The notes under the pieces were generated by a model that was not told the origin of the DNA, ran no database searches, and saw only the letters and a program-made list of their open reading frames with translations. Below, piece after piece: positions 1 through 8,153 of a stretch of 64,000 nt of DNA. The number at the start of each line of letters is the position of its first letter. Position 1 is the first letter of the stretch. The stretch spans positions 930,001-994,000 of the forward strand of contig NZ_CP090370.1 of assembly GCF_021431965.1 (NCBI RefSeq), written 5' to 3'. The stretch comes from Erythrobacter sp. SDW2 (GTDB lineage Bacteria; Pseudomonadota; Alphaproteobacteria; Sphingomonadales; Sphingomonadaceae). The position numbers and the translations under genes were made by a program.

Positions 1-1
1 T

Positions 2-1477
2 GAGACCGAAGCGAGCGCGGGCGTCGCCGCCCGGCTGGGGCGGGGGTACGTCACCGCCAGCGGCCGCTGGGATCGCGGCGACGGTTTCCGGACCACGCCG
101 GCGGATCAGCGGGTCGCCGCCAGCGTGCCTGCGGCGTTCGACAGCATTGCAGGGCAAGTGCGCGCGGTTGCGCCGCTCAACGAGACACTTGAACTGCAGG
201 CGCGCCTTCTGGCTTTCGATGACCGCCGAACCTTGCGCTTCGACGGGGCCGACAGCAGCGCCAGCGGGCAGGATGCCAGCCTCCGTATTATCAGCCGCGG
301 GTCTTGGCAGGTCGACGCGCTGGCCTATGTCCAGGCGCGCAATTTCACCAATGTGGTGGTCAGCGCGACCCGCTTCGTCCCCGTGCTCGACCAGAGCAAT
401 ACGCCTGCCACCGGGATCGGCGGCAAGCTCGAACTGCGGCCCCCCGTCGGCGAGGACCATGTCCTGCGCCTGGGCATCGATTACCGCCGGTCCGATGGCG
501 AGATGCAGGAACAGGCGATCAGCGCCTTCACCGGGCAAGTGACAGCCCGTCGCCGCGCGGGCGGGGCAACCAGCGATCTCGGAATTTTCCTCGAGGACGA
601 CTGGACCTTGGGGCGGCTGGTTCTGACCGGCGGGGTCCGCGCCGACCGCACAGCGATCACCGACGGGTTCTTCCTGGAGACCACCCCGGCGGGCACACCG
701 ACCATCGACAACCGCTTTGCCGACCAGACCGACTGGACCGTGACCTGGCGGGCCGGGGCGCTCTATCGGGCCAGCGATACGCTGTCGCTCAGGGCGGCCG
801 GCTACAGCGGGCTGCGGCTACCCACGTTGAATGAATTGTACCGCCCGTTCGTGGTGTTTCCGGTGACCACACAGGCGAATGCCGGGCTGCGGGTGGAACG
901 ACTGGAGGGCTTCGAGGCCGGGATTGACTGGAGACCGGCAGAGGGCGTCGCATTCTCGCTCACCGCCTTCGATAACCGGGTCAAGGACGCCATCGCCAAT
1001 GTCACCCTGACCCCGACGCTGCGCCAGCGGCAGAACCTGCCCGCGATCGAGGCGCAGGGGCTGGAACTGGGCGCGCGGATCACGCGCGGCCAGTTCAGTT
1101 TCGACGGCACGCTCGCCTATACCGCGGCCGAAGTGCAGGGTTCCGGCGCCTCGCTGGCGCTCGACGGCAACCGTCCCGCGCAAACCCCGCGCTGGGCCGC
1201 TGCGGCGACGGTGGGATGGAAACCCTTCGACGGCGGCCTGTTCGCGCTGACCCTGCGGCATGTCGGCGCGCAGTTCGAGGATGACCTTGAAACCGACGTA
1301 CTGCCTGCCGCGACTACCGTCGGCGCCTATGCGCAGGTCCCGCTGACGGGCAAGCTGGTGCTGGTGCTGCGGGCCGAAAACCTGACCGATGAGACCATTG
1401 TTACCCGCAACGCCGGAGGCAGTGTCGATCTCGGCGCTCCGAGAACGATTTGGGGCGGGTTGAGATTCGGGTTCTAG
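2..1477 (+). CDS. TonB-dependent receptor, C-terminal part (5' end outside window)
   Basis: Outer-membrane receptor that would import a siderophore, cofactor or sugar using TonB energy. The reading frame is open from the first bases, so the signal peptide, TonB box and most or all of the plug lie upstream; 491 residues remain. The sequence is alternating, aromatic-rich beta-strand material. The element YSGLRLPTLNELYRPF, a little past the middle, matches the conserved 'FR.P.l.ELy' barrel strand of the family. The protein ends GGLRFGF, a terminal Phe typical of BAM-assembled barrels. The late strand 'AENLTDE' is also a family signature. The substrate cannot be told from the barrel. The triple repeat and a tRNA gene follow on the 3' side. 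Confidence 0.9.
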   Translation, partial: ETEASAGVAARLGRGYVTASGRWDRGDGFRTTPADQRVAASVPAAFDSIAGQVRAVAPLNETLELQARLLAFDDRRTLRFDGADSSASGQDASLRIISRGSWQVDALAYVQARNFTNVVVSATRFVPVLDQSNTPATGIGGKLELRPPVGEDHVLRLGIDYRRSDGEMQEQAISAFTGQVTARRRAGGATSDLGIFLEDDWTLGRLVLTGGVRADRTAITDGFFLETTPAGTPTIDNRFADQTDWTVTWRAGALYRASDTLSLRAAGYSGLRLPTLNELYRPFVVFPVTTQANAGLRVERLEGFEAGIDWRPAEGVAFSLTAFDNRVKDAIANVTLTPTLRQRQNLPAIEAQGLELGARITRGQFSFDGTLAYTAAEVQGSGASLALDGNRPAQTPRWAAAATVGWKPFDGGLFALTLRHVGAQFEDDLETDVLPAATTVGAYAQVPLTGKLVLVLRAENLTDETIVTRNAGGSVDLGAPRTIWGGLRFGF

Positions 1478-1487
1478 AAGGTGGGCG

Positions 1488-1589
1488 GCCTCAAGCAGCG
1501 GACCGGTAGGCAATCGAGAACGCCTCAAGCAGCGGACCGGTAGGCAATCGAGGCCGCCTCAAGCAGCGGAGCGGTAGGCAATCGAAAAC
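1488..1589. repeat. Three tandem copies of a 34-bp repeat next to tRNA-Gly
   Basis: Units begin at 1488, 1522 and 1556, each starting GCCTCAAGCAGCGG and ending with CAATCGA plus a few variable bases. Copies 1 and 2 share GGACCGGTAGG, while copy 3 reads GGAGCGGTAGG. The array ends 2 bp before the CCA end of the tRNA gene, so it lies just downstream of the tRNA on the minus strand. It may be a transcript-end element or a remnant of duplication at a tRNA 3' end. Confidence 0.85.
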
Positions 1590-1591
1590 AC

Positions 1592-1665
1592 TGGAGCGGG
1601 TGAAGGGAATCGAACCCTCGTCGTCAGCTTGGGAAGCTGCTGCTCTACCATTGAGCTACACCCGC
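1592..1665 (-). tRNA. tRNA-Gly (CCC anticodon)
   Basis: Reverse complement starts GCGGGTGTAGCTCAATGG and ends in CACCCGC, discriminator T, then encoded CCA. The acceptor stem GCGGGTG/CACCCGC pairs perfectly. The D-arm (TAGCTCA..GGTAGAGC) and T-arm (GGTTCGATTCC) are canonical. The anticodon loop is TTCCCAA on a CAGC/GCTG stem, so the anticodon is CCC, reading GGG glycine codons. Total length is 74 nt. Confidence 0.95.
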
Positions 1666-1824
1666 ATCTTCGGCGCATCGTCGGCGCGGCAGGGCGCTTG
1701 CCCGATGGCGGGCGCGGGGTCAATATCGGAGTGGGGGGTGGGACGCGAGGACGGCTGTTTTCAGTCACCGCCTTGTGGCATAGGCTTGCCGACAGTCCCC
1801 GCTTTCCCACCAACGGAGCCACCG

Positions 1825-2073
1825 ATGAAACTGTTCACCGCGCATCCTCAATCGGTCGGCGAGACCTATTTCGAGCATATGCGGGTGGCCAGCAGCTTCG
1901 GCTGGCCGATGCTGGCAGCAGGGATTGCCTGCCTGCTGCACGGGATTTTCCCCTTCCTGTTCCAGCACACCGGCAGCACCGTGGTCCGCAGGCTTCACGC
2001 GCGGATGGTGACCAACCGCGTTCGGGCGGACCGGTCGAACCAGCGTGGGCAACAGCTCGACTGGTGCATCTGA
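1825..2073 (+). CDS. DUF6356 family small membrane protein
   Basis: 82 residues, beginning MKLFTAHPQSVGETYFEHM. The pattern 'F..HP.SVGE.Y.EH' followed by one hydrophobic segment (about residues 28-46, rich in Leu/Ala/Phe) and then 'G...R.LH..M' is that of the alphaproteobacterial DUF6356 family. Its function is unknown. I chose the ATG at 1825 because it matches the family start and has CGGAG about 8 bases upstream, although the frame stays open further 5'. The basic tail (residues 58-82) is less typical and contains several Arg. A methyltransferase gene follows 16 bp downstream on the same strand. Confidence 0.75.
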   Translation: MKLFTAHPQSVGETYFEHMRVASSFGWPMLAAGIACLLHGIFPFLFQHTGSTVVRRLHARMVTNRVRADRSNQRGQQLDWCI

Positions 2074-2089
2074 CCAAGTCCCGCTGCGA

Positions 2090-3016
2090 ATGAAGCAGAC
2101 CAATTCCTCGGTTCGCGATGTTTCGCTCGCCAGCAAGCTGCGTTATTACGGGCGGCTGGCGCATTCGCGCTTCATCATGCCTGCTGGTGCAGAAGCGGTG
2201 GCAGCGGAGATTGCCGACCTTCGCGGGATCGCGGCCCAGTTCGAAGAACGGACGGGCCTCAAGGCAAGCGAGTCGACCGTGCTGGAAATCGGCTTCGGTG
2301 CCCGGCCGCGGCGGGCTTTCTTGCTCACCGGAATTTTCCGGCAGGTCTATGCCATCGACATCGATCATCCAGTGCTCCGCTTGCGCGACATCCTCAGCGC
2401 CTGGCGCCGGAACGGCTGGGAGCGATCGGTCAAGAGCCTGGTACGTCACTGCCTGTTCGAAACGCGCGAATGGCCCAGGTTCCACGCCGCCGCACGTGCG
2501 GAATTGCCCGCCTATGACCCGGCAAGTGCGCACTTGCTGGTCGCATCGGTGGGCGACCCATCGGTGTGGGACAAGATCGGCTCGGTCGACCTGGCGTTTT
2601 CACGCGATGTCTTCGAGCATATCCCGGTCGAAGAACTGCGTCTCGGTATGTTGCACCTGCGCGAGCATCTGAGCGCGCACGGCATGGTCATCACCCAGCC
2701 CGGCATCTTTACCGGCATCATCGGAGGGCATGACCCGAACTGGACGGTTTATCGGGCCCCTTTCAATCCGCCCGAGCAGGCGTGGCAACACCTCACCGAT
2801 CCAGCTTTCTCCGTCAACACTTACCTCAACCGGCTGACCAGGCGCGAATTCGTGAAACTGTTCGAAGACACGGGTTTTCGGATCGAGCGGGACCATGCGC
2901 TGATGGGTGACATCCATGCGCACCTGCTGACGCCGCAGAAGCGAGCGGAACTGGCAGCCTTCGACGAATACGAGCTGTTTTCCAATCGCGTGGAGTTCCA
3001 CCTGCTGCCCCGGTGA
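2090..3016 (+). CDS. Class I SAM-dependent methyltransferase
   Basis: 308 residues. Motif I of the Rossmann methyltransferase fold is VLEIGFG at about residues 64-70. An acidic ribose-binding position follows in YAIDIDHP, and the post-motif strand DLAFSRDVFEHIPVEEL resembles the 'D.v.s..vlEH..' signature of Methyltransf_11/23 proteins. The substrate is unknown; the Arg-rich segments and the long 'HDPNWTVYRAPFNPP' insert suggest a small soluble enzyme on a polar acceptor. I chose the ATG at 2090, 16 bp after the preceding stop; a GTG at 2045 in frame is possible. No clear Shine-Dalgarno is visible, so coupling with the upstream gene is plausible. Confidence 0.75.
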   Translation: MKQTNSSVRDVSLASKLRYYGRLAHSRFIMPAGAEAVAAEIADLRGIAAQFEERTGLKASESTVLEIGFGARPRRAFLLTGIFRQVYAIDIDHPVLRLRDILSAWRRNGWERSVKSLVRHCLFETREWPRFHAAARAELPAYDPASAHLLVASVGDPSVWDKIGSVDLAFSRDVFEHIPVEELRLGMLHLREHLSAHGMVITQPGIFTGIIGGHDPNWTVYRAPFNPPEQAWQHLTDPAFSVNTYLNRLTRREFVKLFEDTGFRIERDHALMGDIHAHLLTPQKRAELAAFDEYELFSNRVEFHLLPR

Positions 3017-3027
3017 AGTTCGCGCGA

Positions 3028-4095
3028 TCACGAAACCCGCAGGCTCTCCATGTCGATCACGAAGCGGTACTTGACATCGCTCCGCTCCATCCGCTCGTAG
3101 GCCTCATTGATCTCCTGCATCGGGATCACTTCGATCTCCGGCACGATGCCGTTCGCGGCGCAGAGGTCGAGCATCTCCTGCGTTTCAGCCAAGCCGCCGA
3201 TGCCGCTGCCAGTGAGGATCTTGCGGCCGAGCAAGATGCCCGAATGCAGCTCGGGCATTTTGTCGATCATGCCGACCAGCACCTGCGCCCCGTCGATGCG
3301 CAGCAGGTGGAGATAGGGCGCGACATCGTGGCGCACGGGAATGGTGTTGAGGACCAGGTCGAAATATCCGGTCTTCGCCTTCATCGCCATCTTGTCGGTG
3401 GCGAGCAGGAAGTCATGCGCGCCAAGGTCGAGCGCGTCCTGCCGCTTGTCCTCGGTGCGGCTGAGCACGGTCACTTCAGCGCCCATCGCCACGGCGAACT
3501 TGACGCCCATGTGACCCAGCCCGCCCAGTCCGGCGACCGCAACCTTGCTGCCCGGGCCGACTTTCCATGTCCGCAAGGGACTGTAGGTCGTGATCCCGGC
3601 ACAGAGCAGCGGAGCGGCATGCTCGCTGCTCAGCGCTTGGGGCACCTTGAGCACGAATTCGTCGCGGCACACGATGCGGTCGGAATAGCCGCCATAGGTG
3701 ACCGAGCCATCGATCCGGTCGCGCCCGCCATAGGTGCCGACCGAGCCGTTGAGGCAGTATTGCTCGAGGTCCTGCTCGCAATGGGTGCAGGCCTTGCAGC
3801 TGTCGACGAGGCAGCCGATGGCGACCCGGTCGCCGACCTTGTGCCGCGTCACCTTATCGCCCACCGCCGCGACCGTGCCGACGATTTCGTGCCCCGGAAC
3901 GCATGGATAAGTCGTGCGACCCCAGTCGTTGCGGGCAGTGTGCAGATCGGAATGACAGATGCCGCAATGGCTGATGTCGATCAGCACATCGTCAGCGCGC
4001 AAGCCACGACGGGTAATGTCCATTGGCCCCACACCGCTGTCGGGCGCGGTCGCGCCATAGGCTTTGGTCGGGTATTCGTTGGTCGAAGTGGTCAT
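3028..4095 (-). CDS. Zinc-dependent NAD(P) alcohol dehydrogenase (YahK/cinnamyl-ADH type)
   Basis: 355 residues, the usual length of medium-chain alcohol dehydrogenases. Catalytic-zinc residues appear in CGICHSDLH (about residues 46-54) and GHE (about 68). The four structural-zinc cysteines are in CKACTHCEQDLEQYC. The Rossmann glycines are in GLGGLGHMG. The NGSVGTYGG and 'GGYSDRIV' stretches are typical of the YahK/AdhC aldehyde-reductase subgroup, which reduces aldehydes with NADPH. It lies 10 bp downstream of an SDR gene on the same strand, so the two probably form a dehydrogenase operon. Confidence 0.9.
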   Translation of the reverse strand: MTTSTNEYPTKAYGATAPDSGVGPMDITRRGLRADDVLIDISHCGICHSDLHTARNDWGRTTYPCVPGHEIVGTVAAVGDKVTRHKVGDRVAIGCLVDSCKACTHCEQDLEQYCLNGSVGTYGGRDRIDGSVTYGGYSDRIVCRDEFVLKVPQALSSEHAAPLLCAGITTYSPLRTWKVGPGSKVAVAGLGGLGHMGVKFAVAMGAEVTVLSRTEDKRQDALDLGAHDFLLATDKMAMKAKTGYFDLVLNTIPVRHDVAPYLHLLRIDGAQVLVGMIDKMPELHSGILLGRKILTGSGIGGLAETQEMLDLCAANGIVPEIEVIPMQEINEAYERMERSDVKYRFVIDMESLRVS

Positions 4096-4105
4096 GCAGC
4101 CTCTC

Positions 4106-4900
4106 CTACCTGGGCGGCATCCTTATGGCACCGTCCAGACGGAACTGGTGGCCGTTGATGTACCCGTTGCGGGCGATTTCCAGTACCAGCGAGGCGAACT
4201 CTTCCGGATGGCCGAGCCGCTTGGGGAAGGGGACGCTGGCGTTCAGTTGGTCCCACATCTGCGGATTGCGGTCCTTCATGCCCAGCATCAGCGGGGTAGC
4301 GAAAATGCCGGGCATGATCGAGTTGACCCTGATGCCGAGGTCCATCAGGTCGCGCGCCATCGGCAGCACCAGACCGTTCACCCCGTTTTTGCAGCTGCCG
4401 TAGATGACCTGCCCGATCTGACCGTCCTGCGCGGCGACGCTGGCGGTGAGGATGATCGCGCCGCGCTCGCCGTCTTCGGTCACAGGCTCGCTGTTGGCCA
4501 TGCCGAGTGCCGAATGGCTGGCGATGCGGAAGCTGGAGGTCAGGATACCTTCCGCGCCGAAGGCATATTGTCCGGTCGGCAGCTTCTTGTAGCAGCCGGC
4601 CTCCTTGTCCCAGCTGATGGTCTTGCCGCGCCCGCTGGCCATGGCGCAGTGGACGGTGAGGCGTTCCTGCCCGTTGGCGGCACGGGCAGCGGCGAAGCCG
4701 TCGACCACCGATTGCTCGTCCATGATATTGACGTGGTGGAAGGTCGCGCCGATCGCTTCGGCCTTGGCTGGGCCTTCTTCGGTGTTGATGTCGAAAATGG
4801 CGACCTTGAACCCGGCTTCGCGCAGCGCGACCGCGCTGGCATGTCCGAGACCTGAAGCCCCACCGGTGACGATGGCGGCGTGGCCGTCTGCGAAATTCAT
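4106..4900 (-). CDS. Short-chain dehydrogenase/reductase (3-hydroxyacyl-CoA dehydrogenase type 2-like)
   Basis: 264 residues. The cofactor motif TGGASGLG is at residues 12-19, and the acidic residue in IFDINTEEG at the end of beta-2 indicates NAD rather than NADP. The catalytic serine lies in LTASVAAQDG and the Tyr-x3-Lys pair in YGSCK. The long loop between beta-4 and the active site ('CAMASGRGKT', 'KKLPTGQYAF') resembles HSD17B10-type 3-hydroxyacyl-CoA dehydrogenases, which act in fatty-acid or branched-chain beta-oxidation. Its start has a good GGGAGAG ribosome site. It is the first gene of a two-gene operon with the alcohol dehydrogenase. Confidence 0.85.
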   Translation of the reverse strand: MNFADGHAAIVTGGASGLGHASAVALREAGFKVAIFDINTEEGPAKAEAIGATFHHVNIMDEQSVVDGFAAARAANGQERLTVHCAMASGRGKTISWDKEAGCYKKLPTGQYAFGAEGILTSSFRIASHSALGMANSEPVTEDGERGAIILTASVAAQDGQIGQVIYGSCKNGVNGLVLPMARDLMDLGIRVNSIMPGIFATPLMLGMKDRNPQMWDQLNASVPFPKRLGHPEEFASLVLEIARNGYINGHQFRLDGAIRMPPR

Positions 4901-4979
4901 GTCTCTCTCCCTTCACATGGGCCTGCCATTGGCCCTTGCGCCTGCTATGGCCGTCACTCGCATCAGGAGTCAAAGCCCC

Positions 4980-6314
4980 ATGTCGTCTGCCCTTGCCGCA
5001 TTCCCCCTCGCGACCGACCGTCGCCGCTTCCTCGCCACCGGCAGCGCCTTCGCCGCGCTGGTCGCCAGCGGCTGCCAGACACGCGGGGCGACCGGTTCCG
5101 GTTTGGAAAGCGCAACGGGCTATGGCCCCCTGGTGCCTGACCCGGAGGGCCTGATCGATCTGCCGCAAGGGTTCACCTACCGAATTGTTTCGAAGCTCGG
5201 CGATGCGATGGACGATGGTCTGACCGTACCCGACGATGCGGATGGCATGGGTTGCTTCGATCTGGGCAATGGCAAGATCGCCCTGGTACGCAACCATGAA
5301 CTAAGTCCCGGAGCAGACTCCGGCGGTACGCTCGGCAGTGGCTACGGACGCGGGCCCGATGGCAAGATCCTGCCCGGCGGGACCACCACCGTGGTGCTCG
5401 ACGCCGCGACCCTCCGGGTCGAGCGGCAGCATCGCTCGCTGGCCGGGACGATCCGCAATTGCGCCGGAGGCATCACCCCCTGGGGCAGCTGGCTGACCTG
5501 CGAGGAGCCGGGCTCGCGCGGGATGAAGCAGGCGCCGGACCATGGCTATGTCTTCGAAGTCCCTGCCACCGCGACGGGCATGGTCGATCCGGTGCCGCTC
5601 AAGGCCATGGGCCGCTTCAACCACGAGGCGGCCTGCGTCGATCCGGTGACCGGCGCGGTCTATATGACCGAGGACCGCGACGACGGGCTGCTCTATCGCT
5701 TTATCCCGGCAGTGAAGGGCCAGTTAGCAAGCGGCGGCAAGTTGCAGGCGCTGGCGGTGGAAGGGATTGCGGATTCGACCAACAGCAAGGCTGTGGCGAT
5801 CAAGCGGGGCGAGCTCCACACCGCGCGCTGGGTCGATCTCGACAATGTCGAAGCGCCCGAGGACGATCTGCGCCTGCGCGGTGCGGCGGCCGGGGCCACG
5901 ATCTTCGCGCGCGGCGAGGGGCTGTGGATGGGCACGGACGAGCTCTATTTCTGCTGCACCAGCGGCGGCGAAGCCGGGCTGGGGCAGATCTTTCGCCTGG
6001 CACCCGGTCGCGGCAGCAAGCCGGACCGGCTGGAGCTCTATTTCGAATCCGAGAGCAAGGACCAGTTCAACTATGGCGACAACCTCTGCATCGCCCCCAA
6101 CGGCCATCTGATCGTCTGCGAGGACCAATATACCGATGTGGTCGACAACCACCTGCGGGGGATCGACCAGCTCGGGCGACCTTATGATTTCGCCCGGCTG
6201 CGGCTCCAGACCGAATTTGCCGGGGCCTGCTTCTCGCCCGACGGCAAGGTGCTGTTCGTCAATGCGATGAGCCCGGCGCGCACGCTCGCCATAACCGGGC
6301 CTTGGATCGTTTGA
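4980..6314 (+). CDS. PhoX/DUF839 family exported protein (Tat-type lipoprotein)
   Basis: 444 residues. The N-terminus carries a twin-arginine motif, TDRRRFLATG (residues 12-21), followed by a hydrophobic stretch ending VASGC, which also fits a lipobox; a Tat-exported lipoprotein is likely. The body is a PhoX-type DUF839 beta-propeller: 'CAGGITPWGSWLTCEE', 'FNHEAACVDPVTGAVYMTEDR' and 'GDNLCIAPNGHLIVCEDQ' are family blocks holding Glu/Asp/Cys metal ligands of Ca/Fe alkaline phosphatases. I chose the start at 4980 because AGGAG lies 10 bases upstream and the signal begins there; the open frame extends further back without support. Phosphatase activity is inferred only from family. Confidence 0.8.
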   Translation: MSSALAAFPLATDRRRFLATGSAFAALVASGCQTRGATGSGLESATGYGPLVPDPEGLIDLPQGFTYRIVSKLGDAMDDGLTVPDDADGMGCFDLGNGKIALVRNHELSPGADSGGTLGSGYGRGPDGKILPGGTTTVVLDAATLRVERQHRSLAGTIRNCAGGITPWGSWLTCEEPGSRGMKQAPDHGYVFEVPATATGMVDPVPLKAMGRFNHEAACVDPVTGAVYMTEDRDDGLLYRFIPAVKGQLASGGKLQALAVEGIADSTNSKAVAIKRGELHTARWVDLDNVEAPEDDLRLRGAAAGATIFARGEGLWMGTDELYFCCTSGGEAGLGQIFRLAPGRGSKPDRLELYFESESKDQFNYGDNLCIAPNGHLIVCEDQYTDVVDNHLRGIDQLGRPYDFARLRLQTEFAGACFSPDGKVLFVNAMSPARTLAITGPWIV

Positions 6315-6327
6315 GACAGCATCCGCG

Positions 6328-6882
6328 GTGAGTTCGTTCCTGTTCGGTTTCGCGTTGGTGCTGCTGGTTTCGGTAGGCGCGCGCGACCAGTTGCTGGTGG
6401 CCCGGCTGGCCGGGCGCACGGGCCCGGGCTTGCTGGTGGCTGGGGCACTCGCGGCGACTGGTTCGGCATTCCTGATGGCCTGGGCCGGACGATGGATCGC
6501 GTTCCAGCTGTTTCCCGAAGCGGGCAAGATGCTGGTCGCCGTCGCGCTAGTCATTGCCGCGGTCGAGCTGGCTTGGCCGATGCGGCGCGAGGTTCCGCGC
6601 GAGCCGACCCATTCGATTTTCGCGGCCTTTGTCGTGTTGCTGGCGCGGCAGGTGAGCGACGCCGGGCGATTTCTCGTCTTTGCTGTCTCTGCCTGGACTG
6701 CCTTGCCGTGGCATTCCGCGGCAGGCGGGGCGCTGGGTGGCACCCTTGCGCTGGTGCTGGGGTGGACGATGGGCAATGCACTGGAGACATCGCTGCCGCT
6801 TCGCTGGATCAGGCTGGCACTGGCAGCGGTATTGTTCCTCGCAGCACTCGCCATCGGACTGGGTGTAAGGGGTATGATCTGA
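6328..6882 (+). CDS. Integral membrane protein, TMEM165/GDT1-like
   Basis: 184 residues with about six hydrophobic helices. It appears to be built from two halves, each opening with a charged patch: VGARDQLLVA near residue 17 and RQVSDAGRFLVFA near residue 110. These sit where GDT1 (UPF0016) Mn/Ca transporters carry the E-x-G-D-K/R-T/S motifs, but the consensus is degenerate here, so transport of Mn2+ is only a suggestion. A GTG start follows the preceding stop by 13 bp, so it is probably co-transcribed with the PhoX-like gene. The protein ends GLGVRGMI. It may equally be an unrelated small membrane protein. Confidence 0.5.
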   Translation: MSSFLFGFALVLLVSVGARDQLLVARLAGRTGPGLLVAGALAATGSAFLMAWAGRWIAFQLFPEAGKMLVAVALVIAAVELAWPMRREVPREPTHSIFAAFVVLLARQVSDAGRFLVFAVSAWTALPWHSAAGGALGGTLALVLGWTMGNALETSLPLRWIRLALAAVLFLAALAIGLGVRGMI

Positions 6883-6919
6883 ATCGCCAAAAACGATTAA
6901 TGCCATGTGTTTTATTGAT

Positions 6920-6944
6920 GAAACCGATTGCGATCACTGTCGTT
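6920..6944 (+). promoter_or_regulatory. Possible EcfG (general stress sigma) promoter upstream of dps
   Basis: GAAAC at 6920-6924, 16 bases, then CGTT at 6941-6944. The alphaproteobacterial EcfG consensus is GGAAC-N16/17-CGTT, so there is one mismatch. It is about 40 bp upstream of the dps start. Dps is a common member of the general stress regulon. Confidence 0.4.
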
Positions 6945-6985
6945 GGTTCATTGTAAGAAACTCATAAAACGAATGGAGACAGTTC

Positions 6986-7447
6986 ATGGCCACCGCAGGC
7001 GACAACTCGAAAACCGCGCTCGTCAACGAGCTCAACGGGCTACTGGCGGACCATTTCGCGCTCTTCACCAAGACCAAGAACTTCCACTGGCATGTCACCG
7101 GTCCGCGCTTTCGCGACCTGCACCTGATGTTCGACGAACAGGCGATCGAAATCCGCGAAAATATCGACATGATCGGCGAACGGGTGCGCAAGAATGGTGC
7201 ACCGACACTGACCTCGATCGGCTCGATTGCCGGCGCCACCACGATCAAGGACCAGAACCGGACCGACCTCAAGGCGGAGGAGATGATCCAGGAATTGCAC
7301 GACGACAACGTCAAGATGCTGGAGCGGATCAAGAAGCTGAAGAACGTGGCGGAAGAAGCGGGCGACAATGCCACCGACGGTATCCTCGACGACCTGACCG
7401 ACCAGACCGAGGAGCGGATCTGGTTTCTCAGGAGCACGCTGCAGTAA
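6986..7447 (+). CDS. dps: Dps ferritin-like DNA-protection protein
   Basis: 153 residues, normal for Dps. It oxidises and stores iron using H2O2 as a dodecamer and shields DNA in starved or oxidatively stressed cells. The inter-subunit ferroxidase ligands are visible in NFHWHVTGP (His, about residues 32-39) and in 'DLHLMFDEQ' (Asp/Glu, about residues 46-54). The four-helix bundle fits 'AEEMIQELHDDN' and the C-terminal 'TEERIWFLRS'. The N-terminus is short and has a single Lys, so direct DNA binding may be weak. GGAGA precedes the ATG. It stands alone, with a long upstream region holding an EcfG-like promoter. Confidence 0.92.
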   Translation: MATAGDNSKTALVNELNGLLADHFALFTKTKNFHWHVTGPRFRDLHLMFDEQAIEIRENIDMIGERVRKNGAPTLTSIGSIAGATTIKDQNRTDLKAEEMIQELHDDNVKMLERIKKLKNVAEEAGDNATDGILDDLTDQTEERIWFLRSTLQ

Positions 7448-7529
7448 GTGCGCTCCGCCTCCAACGCGGATACGAATTCGCGGCGCGCAGGGGGATGCCT
7501 CTGTGCGGCGCGATCGCTATGGTCTGGCT

Positions 7530-8153
7530 ATGACCGGGATAAAGCTGATCGAAAGCGCCGACACCACCGCCATCGCAGACTGGATGGAGCAGCACCTTGG
7601 CACCGCGCTTGAGGCCGCCGACGGGCGGATCGCCATCACCATCCCGGGAGGCTCGACCCCATTCCCGATCCTTGCCGAACTCGTCACCCGCGACCTCGAT
7701 TTCGAGCGTCTCGACGTGTGGCCCAACGATGACCGGATCGTGCCCGAGGATCACGGAGCGTCCAACACCGGCAAGATGCGCGCCTTGCTGGAGCCGGTTG
7801 GCACGCGGGTTGTCGCTCTCGAGGAGCATTCTACGCCGCCACACTTCGCGCTGACCTGGCTTGGCATGGGGCCTGATGGGCACATCGCCTCGTTGTTTCC
7901 CAACACCGATCCCGATCCGGAAGATGCGCAGGCGGTGCGTCGCCTGACGCCTAACCCGCTGCCGCCCCATGCCCCGTTCGACCGGATCACGCTGACGATA
8001 CCCAGCCTGCTCGACAGCGACGCCCTACTGTTCACACTGGGCGGCGCGGCGGACAAGCGCGCGGTGTTCGAGGGCGCGATCGGGGGAGAACACGACCTGC
8101 CGGTTGCGCGCCTGCTTTCAAGGGCGCAGCAACAGGTGACATGCTTCACCTGA
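7530..8153 (+). CDS. pgl: 6-phosphogluconolactonase
   Basis: 207 residues. It hydrolyses 6-phosphogluconolactone to 6-phosphogluconate in the pentose-phosphate/Entner-Doudoroff entry path. The NagB-like fold is seen in TIPGGSTP (about residue 40), the 'WPNDDRIVPEDHGASN' block, and the phosphate-binding LGMGPDGHIASLFP (about residues 115-130), the hallmark of the family. It is slightly shorter than the usual 230 residues. I chose ATG 7530 because the upstream in-frame region is not conserved-looking; no clear ribosome site is visible. Its 3' end overlaps the Nudix gene by 13 bp, suggesting coupled translation. Confidence 0.88.
   Translation: MTGIKLIESADTTAIADWMEQHLGTALEAADGRIAITIPGGSTPFPILAELVTRDLDFERLDVWPNDDRIVPEDHGASNTGKMRALLEPVGTRVVALEEHSTPPHFALTWLGMGPDGHIASLFPNTDPDPEDAQAVRRLTPNPLPPHAPFDRITLTIPSLLDSDALLFTLGGAADKRAVFEGAIGGEHDLPVARLLSRAQQQVTCFT

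Noticed and set aside
1488-1589. CRISPR array
   Set aside because: Units are directly adjacent with no spacers; there are only three and no cas genes.
2045-2089. GTG start of the methyltransferase 45 bp upstream
   Set aside because: It overlaps the DUF6356 gene and has no ribosome site; the ATG at 2090 is simpler.
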